DNA of 64,000 nucleotides from the NCBI RefSeq assembly GCF_014268935.2, contig NZ_JABWRJ020000001.1, positions 992,001-1,056,000 on the forward strand, written 5' to 3'. Made by a program: the position numbers and the translations under genes. The notes below the pieces were generated by a model, which saw nothing but the letters and a program-made list of their open reading frames with translations, made no database searches and was not told the DNA's origin. Positions 9,022-17,097 of the stretch are shown piece after piece; positions within the stretch are counted from its first letter, which is position 1, and every line of letters begins with the position of its first letter. The DNA is from Pseudomonas peradeniyensis. GTDB taxonomy: Bacteria; Pseudomonadota; Gammaproteobacteria; Pseudomonadales; Pseudomonadaceae.

Positions 9022-10605
9022 TCAGGCCGGGCTGTCGATACAGACGCGGTTGCGCCCCTTCTGTTTGGCCCGGTACAGCGCCTTGTCGGCGTTGGCCAGC
9101 GCATCTGCGGGATCGCTGCCGTCCCCAGGCCGCCAGCTGGCCACGCCCAGTGACAGGGTGATGCCGCCAATCGGCGCGAAAGGGGCGTGCTCGACGGTCA
9201 GGCGCAGGTGACCGGCGATCGCGGTCGCCACCTCCAGGCTCGCCCCCGGCAGCAGTATCAGGAACTCTTCGCCGCCGGTGCGGCACAGCAGGTCGCCCTC
9301 GCGACAGCTTCCACGCATCAAGCCTGCCAGCTGCTGCAGGACCTGGTCGCCGATATCGTGGCCATGGCCGTCGTTGATCCGCTTGAAGTGATCGATGTCC
9401 AGCACCACCACGGCGAAGCCGCGTTTTTCGGCCTGTAACAGGCGCAGCGCCTGTTGCAGGCCACGACGATTGAACAACCCGGTGAGCGGGTCGGTCTGGG
9501 CATCACGGTTGAGTCGGCCGATACGTTCCTGCAGCAGGTTGACGCCGAACAGCAGTGCGCGCTTGAGCTCGGCGGCCTCGGCATACCAGGCGCGGACCTG
9601 GTGGATGCGTTCGGTGGTCTGTTGCTGGCCCATGCCCCGGGCAACGTGGGTCAATTGTCGCAGCGGGTGGGCGATGACCTGAGTCAGCCAGTACAGCAGC
9701 AGGCAGCCGAGCAGGGCCAGCGGCGCGGAGATGGCCATCACATTGAGGACCAGTTGGCGCAGCGGGGCTACGGTGTTGCGCAGTGGCTGCTGGGCGACGA
9801 TGGTCCAGCCGGCGCTGGGCACCGTGGCGAAGCCGGCCAGCATCTCGACGCCCTGGCTGTTGACCAGGCGCCGGGTGCCATGGTCGAGGTTCGGCAGGTC
9901 GTCCAGCAGCGGGTTGTCGCCGACCAGGGTGCCGACCCGTTTGCTGTCAGGGTGAAACAGCAGCCGGCGGTTGCGATCGACGACATAGAGGTACGAGCCG
10001 TTCTGGTAGAAGTGCGTGCCCAGCAGGCTGTTGAGCAGGTTGCGCTCGCGCAGGTAGAGGCTGCCGCCGATGTAGCCATGGTAGTGGCCGCTGGTGTCGA
10101 AGATCGGTTGCGAGAGCACCACGAGCAGGTTGTCGGCCGCCGACAGGAAAGGCGTGGAGACCAGCGTGCGGTGTTCGCGCAGTGCCTGCCGGGCGCCGGG
10201 TGAAGTCGCTTGGCTGCCGGCCAGGTGCTGCAGCGGGGCGGGCGAGAGCGAGCGCACGGTCCCTTGGGCATCGACCCGCAAGGTGGAGTTGAACAGGTTG
10301 CCCTGCTGTTGCAGGCGGTCGATTTCATCCTGTACCAGGCTGTCGTCGTTCGGGTGCAGGCCACTTTGCCGGGCGCTGTAGGCCAGTTGCTGCAAGGCAC
10401 TGACCAAGGTGGTTTCGGTCACGGCCGCAAGCTTGGCGGCATACACCCGGTTGGACTCCAGGGCGCTGTCGATCAGCAGTTGCCGTTGTACCCGGTAGCT
10501 GGCGAAGTAACTGGCCAGCAGCATGACCAGGGCGGTGGTGGCGCAAAGGGCGAGTATGAGGGTGCGCAGGTCGGGGCGCGGTCCGTGCGGGGTGAAATAT
10601 CGCAA
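9022..10605 (-). CDS. Membrane-bound sensor diguanylate cyclase (Cache-like + GGDEF)
   Basis: Predicted to make cyclic di-GMP from two GTP at the inner membrane. A TM helix near residues 14-35 is followed by about 240 periplasmic residues in a Cache-like pattern (LxVDAQGTV, GYIGGSLYLRERNLL). A second TM (LVLNVMAISAPLALLGCLLLYW) leads through a linker to a C-terminal GGDEF domain with the active motif GGEEF. Five residues before it lies REGD, a canonical RxxD inhibitory site, so product feedback is expected. The frame has no good ATG start. I chose the TTG at 10605 (LRYFTPHG) because GAGG lies seven bases before it; a TTG at 10698 is the longer alternative. The gene is monocistronic. Confidence 0.88.
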   Translation of the reverse strand: MRYFTPHGPRPDLRTLILALCATTALVMLLASYFASYRVQRQLLIDSALESNRVYAAKLAAVTETTLVSALQQLAYSARQSGLHPNDDSLVQDEIDRLQQQGNLFNSTLRVDAQGTVRSLSPAPLQHLAGSQATSPGARQALREHRTLVSTPFLSAADNLLVVLSQPIFDTSGHYHGYIGGSLYLRERNLLNSLLGTHFYQNGSYLYVVDRNRRLLFHPDSKRVGTLVGDNPLLDDLPNLDHGTRRLVNSQGVEMLAGFATVPSAGWTIVAQQPLRNTVAPLRQLVLNVMAISAPLALLGCLLLYWLTQVIAHPLRQLTHVARGMGQQQTTERIHQVRAWYAEAAELKRALLFGVNLLQERIGRLNRDAQTDPLTGLFNRRGLQQALRLLQAEKRGFAVVVLDIDHFKRINDGHGHDIGDQVLQQLAGLMRGSCREGDLLCRTGGEEFLILLPGASLEVATAIAGHLRLTVEHAPFAPIGGITLSLGVASWRPGDGSDPADALANADKALYRAKQKGRNRVCIDSPA

Positions 10606-10754
10606 TCCTTGGCCTCGTCGGATACAACGGAAAACGCACCTTACGCGCTTGGCGCAAGGTGGACCATGCTTGAGCGCAATTGCAGGGTTGGAGCACAAGG
10701 AGGGCTTCGTTTTCCCACGGAGCTCGCGGAATTATCCGCCCTTGTTATCCAGGC

Positions 10755-11234
10755 TCAGGGTGCAGTCTGCTCCAGCGCCCGCAGGTCATCCTCGACCTGT
10801 TGCATGCGCTCCTGCACCAGTGCCTGGACCTTGGCGTCGCTGGCGCTTTCACGCATCAGCGTGGTGAGCTTCTCGCTCAGGCGCTTGCCTTCCTCGCTCT
10901 GGCCCAGTTCCCTGGCCTTGGCCGGGTCGCGGGTGGCCTGGGTGATGAGGTCGAACTCGGCGTCGCTGAAGTGTTCCTCGCTGTACAGCCTGAACAGGTC
11001 CTGGCGCTGGTCGTCGACGGTCAGGTGCTTGCGCAGCACGTCCTTGATCTTGTCCTCGGGCACCTGCGCATGGGTCATGGCCAAAAGGCCTGCCATGCGT
11101 TCGATGTTGTGGTCGTAGGCTTCCTGCAGGGGCAGGTTGGCGAGGATCTTTTCCTCGCGGCTGGGTTTCTGGTCGCAGGCGGCGAGGGCGCCGAGCAGCA
11201 ACACGGGGAGCAGTAGACGAGGCAGGCGGGGCAT
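10755..11234 (-). CDS. Small putative outer-membrane lipoprotein (159 aa)
   Basis: The N-terminus MPRLPRLLLPVLLLGALAAC is a lipoprotein signal peptide with a lipobox ending at Cys20; Asp at +2 (CD) would by the Lol rule favour inner-membrane retention. The mature part is highly charged and helical (EEK, DDQRQDLFRLYSEEHFSDAEF, VEDDLRALEQ), probably a small helical bundle. The YSEEHFSDAEFDLI stretch recalls the DUF2059-like helical pattern, but I do not assign a family. The start was moved from the longest frame to the ATG at 11234, where the signal peptide begins. Function unknown; periplasmic and membrane-anchored by inference. Confidence 0.75.
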   Translation of the reverse strand: MPRLPRLLLPVLLLGALAACDQKPSREEKILANLPLQEAYDHNIERMAGLLAMTHAQVPEDKIKDVLRKHLTVDDQRQDLFRLYSEEHFSDAEFDLITQATRDPAKARELGQSEEGKRLSEKLTTLMRESASDAKVQALVQERMQQVEDDLRALEQTAP

Positions 11235-11292
11235 GGTGGGGCCTTGGGCACGGTAAGGCTTGGGAGTGTACTGCAAACCCGTGGCGGAGGAA

Positions 11293-11448
11293 TCAGCGTT
11301 GCAGCGGATTGCGCAGGCGCACCCAGAGGATCGCCGGCAGGGCCATCAGCAGCCATTTCAGGTAGCGGTTCACTTCGTAGTGTTCGCAGGCGACGCCGAT
11401 GAGGGTGCAGACCACCACCACGGCCACGAACTGGATCATTCTTTCCAT
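11293..11448 (-). CDS. Small two-TM membrane protein (51 aa)
   Basis: Starts MERMIQFVAVVVV at 11448, with GGAAA eight bases upstream as ribosome-binding site. Two hydrophobic helices (residues about 5-21 and 30-44) are separated by a short polar turn, CEHYEVNRY; the C-terminus is basic (RLRNPLQR). It is too short to assign a function. It lies 58 bp upstream of the lipoprotein gene on the same strand and may be co-transcribed. The N-terminal frame extends much further upstream but reads as non-coding Pro/Arg-rich sequence there. Confidence 0.6.
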   Translation of the reverse strand: MERMIQFVAVVVVCTLIGVACEHYEVNRYLKWLLMALPAILWVRLRNPLQR

Positions 11449-11615
11449 CAGCAGGTTTCCATCATTGCAGGGGCCGGAAGGGCCGCGGGGCGCACTGTAG
11501 CAGGTGGCGCAGGCAGCGCAGGTCGGCATGCCACACGGCGTAACACTTTTGCGCCGCCGTCGGGCGCCAGGTTGGCTATTGTGCGGCAATCCCGGCAGCC
11601 AAGGAAGGTAACCCC

Positions 11616-11987
11616 ATGACCCTCTACAAAGGTGGCTGCCTGTGCGGCCGTATCCGTTTCGCCGCCAGCGGCGAGCCGCGTTTTCCGCATACCTGCTCGT
11701 GCGGGCAGTGCCAGCGTCACTCCGGCAGCCTGACCCTGTGCTGGGTGGAGTTCGACAAGGCGGCGGTCGCCTGGACCGGGGAGGCTGGATTGCCGGCGCT
11801 GTATCGCTCGTCCGAGGGCTCCAGCCGTGCGTTCTGTGCCACCTGCGGCAGTTCCCTCGGGGCCATTGACGATGCGCCGACGGTGGCCTTGCTGCTGGGT
11901 TGCTTCGATGCCAAGGGTGACCAGGCCCTGCGGCCGAGCTCGCATTCGTTTCGGGCTTGTCGGCCGCGTTGGTGGAAGGTTGGGTGA
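11616..11987 (+). CDS. GFA-family zinc protein (glutathione-dependent formaldehyde-activating enzyme-like)
   Basis: A compact 123-residue protein with the Cys pattern of the GFA family: GGCLCGRIRF near the N-terminus (CxC), HTCSCGQCQRHSG (CxxC) and FCATCGSSLG (CxxC). These bind two zinc ions in the family. The prototype binds glutathione or S-hydroxymethylglutathione; most Pseudomonas paralogues are uncharacterised, so the substrate is not assigned. Start supported by AAGGAAGG eight to ten bases before the ATG. Single gene. Confidence 0.88.
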   Translation: MTLYKGGCLCGRIRFAASGEPRFPHTCSCGQCQRHSGSLTLCWVEFDKAAVAWTGEAGLPALYRSSEGSSRAFCATCGSSLGAIDDAPTVALLLGCFDAKGDQALRPSSHSFRACRPRWWKVG

Positions 11988-12040
11988 TGGTTGGGGATTG
12001 GGGGGAGGCTGACAGGTGTTCGGCGAGGGCCTTGCTGCGC

Positions 12041-12100
12041 CTGTGAGATCGAGCGCCGCCCGCGCGGCGCATCGCGGATGAATCCGCTCCTACATTTGTT
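12041..12100 (+). repeat. REP-like element between GFA and VOC genes
   Basis: Contains gcgccgcccgcgcggcgc followed by atcgcggatgaatccgctcctac. This is the putida-group extragenic repeat variant, with a GC-rich hairpin and the GCTCC tail shared with the other REPs of this window. Confidence 0.6.
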
Positions 12101-12234
12101 GCAACGTACCGAACCTGTCAGGCCATGGTTGTCTGCCTTGGTGCATGGCTTGAGACCGGTGAGGCGGGATGGTGGAAGGTTGGATAAGGGGTATCATGCA
12201 CCCCACTTTTCCATGCCGCTCAAGGACGACCTGC

Positions 12235-12669
12235 ATGCTGCAGCGCAACAGGATGGTGCCAGAACTGATTGTCAACGACCTTGATCGCAGCCTGGATTTC
12301 TGGGTTTCGCTGCTGGGGTTCGAGATCGCCTATCAGCGCCCGGAGCAGCGCTTTGCCTACCTCGACCTGCAGGGCGCGCAGGTCATGCTTGAAGAGTTCG
12401 ACGCCGAGGACCACTGGCTCACCGGACCCTTGGAAAAACCCTTGGGGCGGGGGATCAATCTGCAGATCGACGTCGCGGCGGTCGCACCGCTGGTCGAACG
12501 GCTCGAGCGCCATCGCTGGCCGCTGTTCCAGGCGTGCGAGGACGTCTGGTATCGCGCCGACGCCATCGAGGTGGGGTTGCGTCAGTTGCTGGTCCAGGAC
12601 CCGGATGGTTATCTGCTGAGGCTGGCGCAACGGATGGGCGAGCGTCCGGCACAGTCGAATCAGCGGTAG
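12235..12669 (+). CDS. VOC / glyoxalase-bleomycin resistance family protein (144 aa)
   Basis: A single VOC domain starting LQRNRMVPELIVNDLDRSLDFW, with the typical DxxRSLxFWxxLLGF entry, followed by FAYLDLQGAQVMLEE, and ending with LLVQDPDGYLLRLAQ (the DPDG-Y-L-R motif with the last metal ligand region). Family members bind metals or sequester antibiotics such as bleomycin; the substrate here is unknown. I chose the ATG at 12235 because AAGGA lies eight bases upstream; the longer frame from 12169 has no site. Its short form is close to the ShBle-like bleomycin resistance proteins, but that is a family resemblance only. Confidence 0.82.
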   Translation: MLQRNRMVPELIVNDLDRSLDFWVSLLGFEIAYQRPEQRFAYLDLQGAQVMLEEFDAEDHWLTGPLEKPLGRGINLQIDVAAVAPLVERLERHRWPLFQACEDVWYRADAIEVGLRQLLVQDPDGYLLRLAQRMGERPAQSNQR

Positions 12670-12964
12670 GGTCCGCGTCCTGCTCATTTGCGCTGTCGCG
12701 CTGGAAGCAGCCTTACCAGCATTACCAACGTGGGAGCGGGCTTGCCCCGCGATCACCGGCGTCGCCGGTGCCATGCAGTTGCAAAACACTAGCGAATACC
12801 TGTGGGAGCCGGCTTGCAGGCGATGCGCCGCGCCAGCGGTGCTCTACCGTCTCAGCCCCATGCAGATCCCAGGGCGCTGTGAGAAAAATCCAATCACCAA
12901 ACCTCGAAGCAATCACTTCAAAGCGTCTGGCGACAGACCTGCCAGCCAGACACGTATCCCACTT
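12670..12964. repeat. Gene-free stretch with REP elements
   Basis: A REP copy lies at 12729-12754 (cgtgggagcgggcttgcccc core) and is followed by a short hairpin, CACCGGC-GTC-GCCGGTG, at 12754-12770. A diverged REP starts at 12801 (tgtgggagccggcttgcagg). The two convergent genes end at either side, so this is a transcription-end region. I see no coding signal in it. Confidence 0.7.
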
Positions 12965-13312
12965 CTAGCTGAAATCCTCTCGTCTGATCGGCTTTTCCAG
13001 TCGCCCTGGCCGATCAGGCGCAGGTGGATTGCTTGGCAGCAGCACCAGCCCATCCAGCACTTTGTTCAGCAAGGCTTCGACCATCTCCAGCGACAATTGC
13101 GATCCCCCCAGCAAGCGCCGGGCATCGCCCTGCACGTCTTCACGGGCGAGGGTGGTGGCCTGGTAGGCTTGTTGCACGAGTTGAATGGCGTGGACCAGCG
13201 CATCCTCGGCGAAGACGCCGGGGCGGACGGTGAAGAGCGGGGCGTGATGGTTGTTGCAGGTGCCGAAGGTGTAGTGGGCGCAGCAGGGTGGGTCGGGTAT
13301 TCCCTTGGTCAT
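12965..13312 (-). CDS. DUF6124/DUF3077-like small Pseudomonas protein (115 aa)
   Basis: The ATG at 13312 follows AAGGAG at six bases. The centre, APLFTVRPGVFAEDALVHA, then a long helical stretch (QQAYQATTLAREDVQG...) and LSLEMVEALLNKVLDGL follow the pattern of abundant Pseudomonas proteins annotated DUF6124 or DUF3077, whose function is unknown. An N-terminal segment DPPCCAHYTFGTCNN has three cysteines, which is unusual. It may mark a small metal or redox site or just strain variation. Soluble; monocistronic. Confidence 0.65.
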   Translation of the reverse strand: MTKGIPDPPCCAHYTFGTCNNHHAPLFTVRPGVFAEDALVHAIQLVQQAYQATTLAREDVQGDARRLLGGSQLSLEMVEALLNKVLDGLVLLPSNPPAPDRPGRLEKPIRREDFS

Positions 13313-13444
13313 AACAAGCTCCTTGATCAGTGGAGCCGCCACGCATCGCTGCTAAACGAAAGGGTGGCAGCTGTACGCGGGTTAGCAGACCAGGGATCAA
13401 GGAACCCGGCGCGCACGAAGGCGCCCCGCGCACAGCCGCCATAA

Positions 13445-13482
13445 CACGTTCACACCGCGATGAGCATCGAGGTGTGAACGTG
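13445..13482. other. Long near-perfect hairpin upstream of the DUF6124-like gene
   Basis: CACGTTCACACC (13445-13456) pairs with GGTGTGAACGTG (13471-13482). Inside it CGATG pairs with CATCG around a two-base loop, with one mismatch, giving a stem of about 18 bp. There is no T-run next to it, so it is more likely an operator or structured RNA than a simple terminator. Confidence 0.7.
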
Positions 13483-13528
13483 AAGAGGTGCTGTGTGCAC
13501 CTTGATCTTTGAACGGGCTGCTAAACCC

Positions 13529-13550
13529 GGTCACTGGATTGACAGTGACC
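13529..13550. other. Hairpin downstream of the two-TM gene
   Basis: GGTCACTG (13529-13536) and CAGTGACC (13543-13550) form a perfect 8-bp stem around GATTGA. It lies 48 bp after the stop of the AT-rich operon on the minus strand. It could be a transcription terminator stem without a strong U-tract, or an operator. Confidence 0.45.
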
Positions 13551-13597
13551 ATCAAATCTTACAGTGCTAAAGAGATGAGTCAAGAGGCGATTTATCA

Positions 13598-14404
13598 TTA
13601 AATTTTTGAGTGCGACCAACTATTATCTTTTACTGAGGTGTCTAGGGCCACTGCGGCATCATTGCGCCATAGGTCAAGATAGTGCTCACTGTCGCTTCGA
13701 ACGGAGTTCAGCTTGTCGCGTTGACCAGAGTTTTCACAGCGTAGTTCGTAAGTTACTGAGGTTTTCCAAGATATTGATTCGAGGCTTGCGTAATTGACTT
13801 CAATTGCTAGGGTTGCATGTTTGTTTGCGTCAGTGAGGATGTCTAGTAGCTGCATTGTTTCGCTTGCGTCAAGGTTCCCTCTGAATGTGATTGACTCGGA
13901 AGAGGTTCCGTTTAGTGGTTGTTGCAAGTGTAAGCCTGCCAAAGGTTTCGAAGTGGATGAAGTCACTAAATTCGCTTTTGCGGATACGTTTAAGGCGGCG
14001 TCAGTGGTTTGATTGCTTATTTTTACGGTTATGAAATATGAGATGCTTTTGCTTTGGCCGATTTTGGGGTCGTGTAAAATGAAATCTTCTTGCTCAAGTG
14101 ATGCAATTAGGAAAGGTTTACGAGACTCGCTTCTTGCGCGCAAATCTTGGGCGAGGGTGAAGGCAACAGCAAATAGTGCGAGCCCAGAAAATAGGGAGGT
14201 TGCAGCCCCAAACATGTCGCCTGTTGCACCGTAAAGTGAAATTTTTTCAGTGCATTGAGTCTGCTCTTCGGATTTGCATTCCTCTAAGCTTTCTGTGAGT
14301 TTTGTGCTTAGAAAGGGGACTGCGACAAGAGTTGAGGACCAAATCAAAATCGCGGCCAAAAAAACTAGCGCAATAGTTGCCAGGCTTCCACGTTGCTTGC
14401 TCAT
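13598..14404 (-). CDS. Two-TM membrane protein, partner of the DUF262 protein (268 aa)
   Basis: TM1 spans about residues 8-31. A short periplasmic loop with C43 and C51 leads to YGATGDMFGAATSLFSGLALFAVAF, where TM2 spans about 66-86. The remaining 180 residues form a soluble, beta-rich cytoplasmic domain (ISYFITVKISN, ITFRGNLDASE, YELRCENSG). The GDxFG-xx-LFSGLA pattern at the start of TM2 resembles the membrane segment of AbiC-like phage abortive-infection proteins; that is a resemblance only. The ATG at 14404 overlaps the DUF262 stop by four bases, so the two are translationally coupled. Base composition is AT-rich and unlike the neighbours, suggesting recent transfer. I infer a membrane effector or anchor. 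Confidence 0.75.
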   Translation of the reverse strand: MSKQRGSLATIALVFLAAILIWSSTLVAVPFLSTKLTESLEECKSEEQTQCTEKISLYGATGDMFGAATSLFSGLALFAVAFTLAQDLRARSESRKPFLIASLEQEDFILHDPKIGQSKSISYFITVKISNQTTDAALNVSAKANLVTSSTSKPLAGLHLQQPLNGTSSESITFRGNLDASETMQLLDILTDANKHATLAIEVNYASLESISWKTSVTYELRCENSGQRDKLNSVRSDSEHYLDLWRNDAAVALDTSVKDNSWSHSKI

Positions 14405-15918
14405 GCGCGAGTGCCTCCAAATATGGTGTCGGTAATAAGGCTGTCCCAAAACCCAGTGTCGCGCATGTATTCTTCAAAACCTTGTGTGGCTAGTGCGTAT
14501 GGGTGAGTCAAATCGTTTAAGTTATACTCTTTTCCAAAGGCTTTATCTGTTCTTTCCGAGACGATCATGATTGAGTATATTGGGTCGTCATTCGAGATTC
14601 GGGTGGTCTTAAGATCTCGTATTGACCTGAAGGAGATTTTCTGGCCGCCAGTAAGTTCTTTGCCGGTGTTTGGATCCAGTACTCCGCGTTGTACGAGTAA
14701 TCCACCTATTGCCTTTGTTAAGAGACCATTGCGCTTCGCTGGCTCTAAAAGTATGTCCCTATTTTCCGGGTATGGAAGCTCGAACGTGTTGCCAAGAGTT
14801 GTAATGGCTTCAAAGTCTGTGACGATTCTTGTGTTGGCAGCTTGCGCAAAGTGGTTTTCAAATGCGCGTGACACCCACCATTTTTTTATTTGTATAGGGT
14901 TGTAGTTTGGGGTGTTTAGCCATCCTGCAACTCCCAGTATCATTGACCAAGAGGGAACTAAGTCCTCATTGATTACACCAAGATTTTTGGAGGTGAACTC
15001 TAAAGCAGAGCAGTAAAGCTCTAAGGCCTCGTTCCATGTGTTGCTAATTAGTTCACGCCGTATGTTCAGCAAGTCGCCTTGCCGAACCCCAGCAGAAGAG
15101 TTTTTTCCATACCGGACGCGCACAAGTAACGCGATGAGTTTAAGGATCTCTATGGGGTCAGGATTTATCTGGTTCAAGATGTCGTAGGAGTCTTTGGCCC
15201 GATCCCACTCGTCTCGAAGCTTAAAGCCACTTGGGTATAGGGATGCAACCATTAAGTCTACGGCGTTAAGTCTTACGCCTGTTCGGTTGAGAGTTTCAAA
15301 AATTCGCGCAAGAGCTTCTAGTTCGATTTCTTTATCTAGCTCGGTTGCGAACATTTTGTAAACTTTTGACTGGAGGCCAGCAAGTCTCTTTTCTTTGGCG
15401 CTAACAATTTTTATTCGTAGTGAGCTTTCTTGAATGTTCTCGAGCCAAGTGTAGAAGTTTTCTTGGTCCCAAATGTCTTTTACTAACGCGACTCGGGAAT
15501 TGGCTCTTGACTCGATTGTTGGGTAGTTTCTGAGGAATCGCTCTCTTTTTTCCCAGGCGATGTAGTCATCTTCGTTGTTAAGTAATGGGTCGAATTTTAT
15601 ATAATAGCATATATCGGAGACGTCACTAATGGCGTGGTACAGTGATGTTAGGCGCTGTTGTCCGTCAAGTATATATATGTCAAGGTCGTCTCCGCTGACC
15701 ACGGGACCGCTATTGATTTCCCTTATGGCAAAGGTTTGAGGGCCTTTTAAGAGAAGTAATGAGCCTATTGGCCACTGTCTAGCAACACTGTCTAAAAGTT
15801 CAACAACTCTTGCGGGGTTCCAAACGAAATCTCGTTGAAAGTCAGGTAGCGCCATCTTGCTTGTGCGAACTTTTTGTAGTAGCGAATCAATTGTGTAGTG
15901 AACTGATTTGAATTCCAT
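14401..15918 (-). CDS. DUF262 (GmrSD/ParB-like) domain protein, HNH-less
   Basis: The N-terminal DUF262 domain shows PDFQRDFVWNP (residues 25-35), IGSLLLL (51-57), the hallmark DGQQRLTSL (85-93) and a FETLNRTGVRLNAVDLMVA segment. In GmrSD, SspE and BrxU-type proteins this domain binds or hydrolyses nucleotides and senses modified phage DNA. It is often fused to a DUF1524 HNH nuclease with a HHIFP-type motif. Here the corresponding C-terminal region (LLVQRGVLDPNTGKELTGG ... SIMIVSERTDKAFG) keeps the frame but lacks the double His, so the nuclease looks lost or very diverged. The frame has a stop 57 bp upstream of the ATG at 15918, fixing the start. First gene of an AT-rich two-gene operon. Confidence 0.85.
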   Translation of the reverse strand: MEFKSVHYTIDSLLQKVRTSKMALPDFQRDFVWNPARVVELLDSVARQWPIGSLLLLKGPQTFAIREINSGPVVSGDDLDIYILDGQQRLTSLYHAISDVSDICYYIKFDPLLNNEDDYIAWEKRERFLRNYPTIESRANSRVALVKDIWDQENFYTWLENIQESSLRIKIVSAKEKRLAGLQSKVYKMFATELDKEIELEALARIFETLNRTGVRLNAVDLMVASLYPSGFKLRDEWDRAKDSYDILNQINPDPIEILKLIALLVRVRYGKNSSAGVRQGDLLNIRRELISNTWNEALELYCSALEFTSKNLGVINEDLVPSWSMILGVAGWLNTPNYNPIQIKKWWVSRAFENHFAQAANTRIVTDFEAITTLGNTFELPYPENRDILLEPAKRNGLLTKAIGGLLVQRGVLDPNTGKELTGGQKISFRSIRDLKTTRISNDDPIYSIMIVSERTDKAFGKEYNLNDLTHPYALATQGFEEYMRDTGFWDSLITDTIFGGTRA

Positions 15919-16305
15919 GTCTTGCTCGTTCTCTTCTGGCTTTGGTAGCTTTGACTTTGACGCTCTGTCGCACTACTGGCTGAATAAAATCTGAATTTTG
16001 TATTTTTGGTTTTTTAGTATCCGTTCCTACAGATTTTTCTACACGTGGTTAAGCTTTTATGGGCTACCACCGTAGGTGGACTTTGATGACTAAAGCAGTG
16101 AGTGCTCACATGAATCATTCTGAGTCGACCTTTATTTCCATAACAATAGCGTAATATTTTACTCGATGCATAGTAGCTTTAAATGGGTTGCAGTGCGCTG
16201 GCTAGATCGCCCCTACTTTATGCTGCACCTACTCCGATTTCTAGTACGACGATGTACATCAGCCAAGCTACGTTGGAAGCAGCGTGACCAGCTAGTATGA
16301 GTATG
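15919..16305. other. AT-rich gene-free stretch between the DUF262 operon and the ABC operon
   Basis: No coding frame is visible on either strand. Low GC content matches the islet genes, so this is probably part of the acquired segment. It must hold the minus-strand promoter of the DUF262 gene and the end of the ABC operon. A small palindrome CCACC-GTA-GGTGG lies near 16067-16079. I see no att-type direct repeat or tRNA remnant. Confidence 0.5.
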
Positions 16306-17097
16306 TCACGACCTTACACAAAGTCGCAGCACCCGCGCCCCGTCATACGGGTCGACCAGATAATGAGCCTGAACCCCAAACGTCCCCAATAACCGCTCCG
16401 GCGTCAGCACCACTTCAGGCTTCCCCAGGGCAACCAACCGCCCTTGGTCCAGGACAGCCAACCGGTCACAGGTCAACGCCTGGTTCAGATCATGCAAGGC
16501 CACCAGGGTAGTCACCGGCAGCGCTTGAACCTGTCGCAACAGGCTCAGCTGATGCTGGATATCAAGGTGATTGGTCGGCTCGTCCAGCAGCAGCACCTGC
16601 GGCCGCTGGGCCAGGGCACGGGCGATGTGCACGCGCTGGCGTTCGCCGCCGGACAGCTCGCCCCACAAGCGCCGACGCAGGTGGCCGGCATCGGCGTCGG
16701 CCAGCGCCTGTTCGACGATGGCACGGTCGTCCGCGCCGAACGGCGCCAGGGCCGACAGCCACGGCGTGCGGCCGAGGGCCACGGCGTCGTAGACGCTGAT
16801 GGCGTCCAGGGTGTCGGCCTGCTGTTCGACCAGCGCCAGGCTTTGCGCAACGCGTCGACGCGGCATGCGCTCCAGCGCCTCGCCCAGCAAACGCACGCTG
16901 CCACTGCTGGGCGTGCGCAGGCCGGCGAGCAGCTTGAGCAGGGTGGACTTGCCCGAGCCGTTGGGGCCGACCACGCCCAGGGTTTCGCCGGGCATTACGC
17001 TCAGGTCGATGTCTTGCAGCACTTCGCGGTCGCCCAGGCGCAGGCTTAGGCCCTCGCAGGCGAGCGGGGCGTGGGCGAGGGCGGTCATCACGGTCAT
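16306..17097 (-). CDS. ABC transporter ATPase of a cobalamin/iron-type importer
   Basis: The ATP-hydrolysing subunit (263 aa) of a type II importer. Walker A GPNGSGKST lies at 44-52, the signature LSGGERQRV at 148-156, Walker B VLLLDEP at 168-174, and the switch His in LVALHDLN at about 202. The family is FepC/BtuD/HmuV-like. It overlaps the permease stop by four bases (ATGA), and the three genes are read together from a cobalamin riboswitch upstream of the binding protein. Vitamin B12 or a corrinoid is therefore the likely substrate, rather than a siderophore. Confidence 0.9.
   Translation of the reverse strand: MTVMTALAHAPLACEGLSLRLGDREVLQDIDLSVMPGETLGVVGPNGSGKSTLLKLLAGLRTPSSGSVRLLGEALERMPRRRVAQSLALVEQQADTLDAISVYDAVALGRTPWLSALAPFGADDRAIVEQALADADAGHLRRRLWGELSGGERQRVHIARALAQRPQVLLLDEPTNHLDIQHQLSLLRQVQALPVTTLVALHDLNQALTCDRLAVLDQGRLVALGKPEVVLTPERLLGTFGVQAHYLVDPYDGARVLRLCVRS

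Noticed and set aside
8000..9286. 428-residue minus-strand frame near the end of the exoprotein gene
   Set aside because: Non-protein-like composition, overlaps three real genes and has no start signal.
12534..12968. Open frame through the VOC gene end and REP region
   Set aside because: Out of frame with the VOC gene and continues through REP repeats; not coding.
16042..16079. Possible att site or tRNA remnant at the right side of the AT-rich islet
   Set aside because: No tRNA cloverleaf or matching direct repeat at the left edge could be found by eye.
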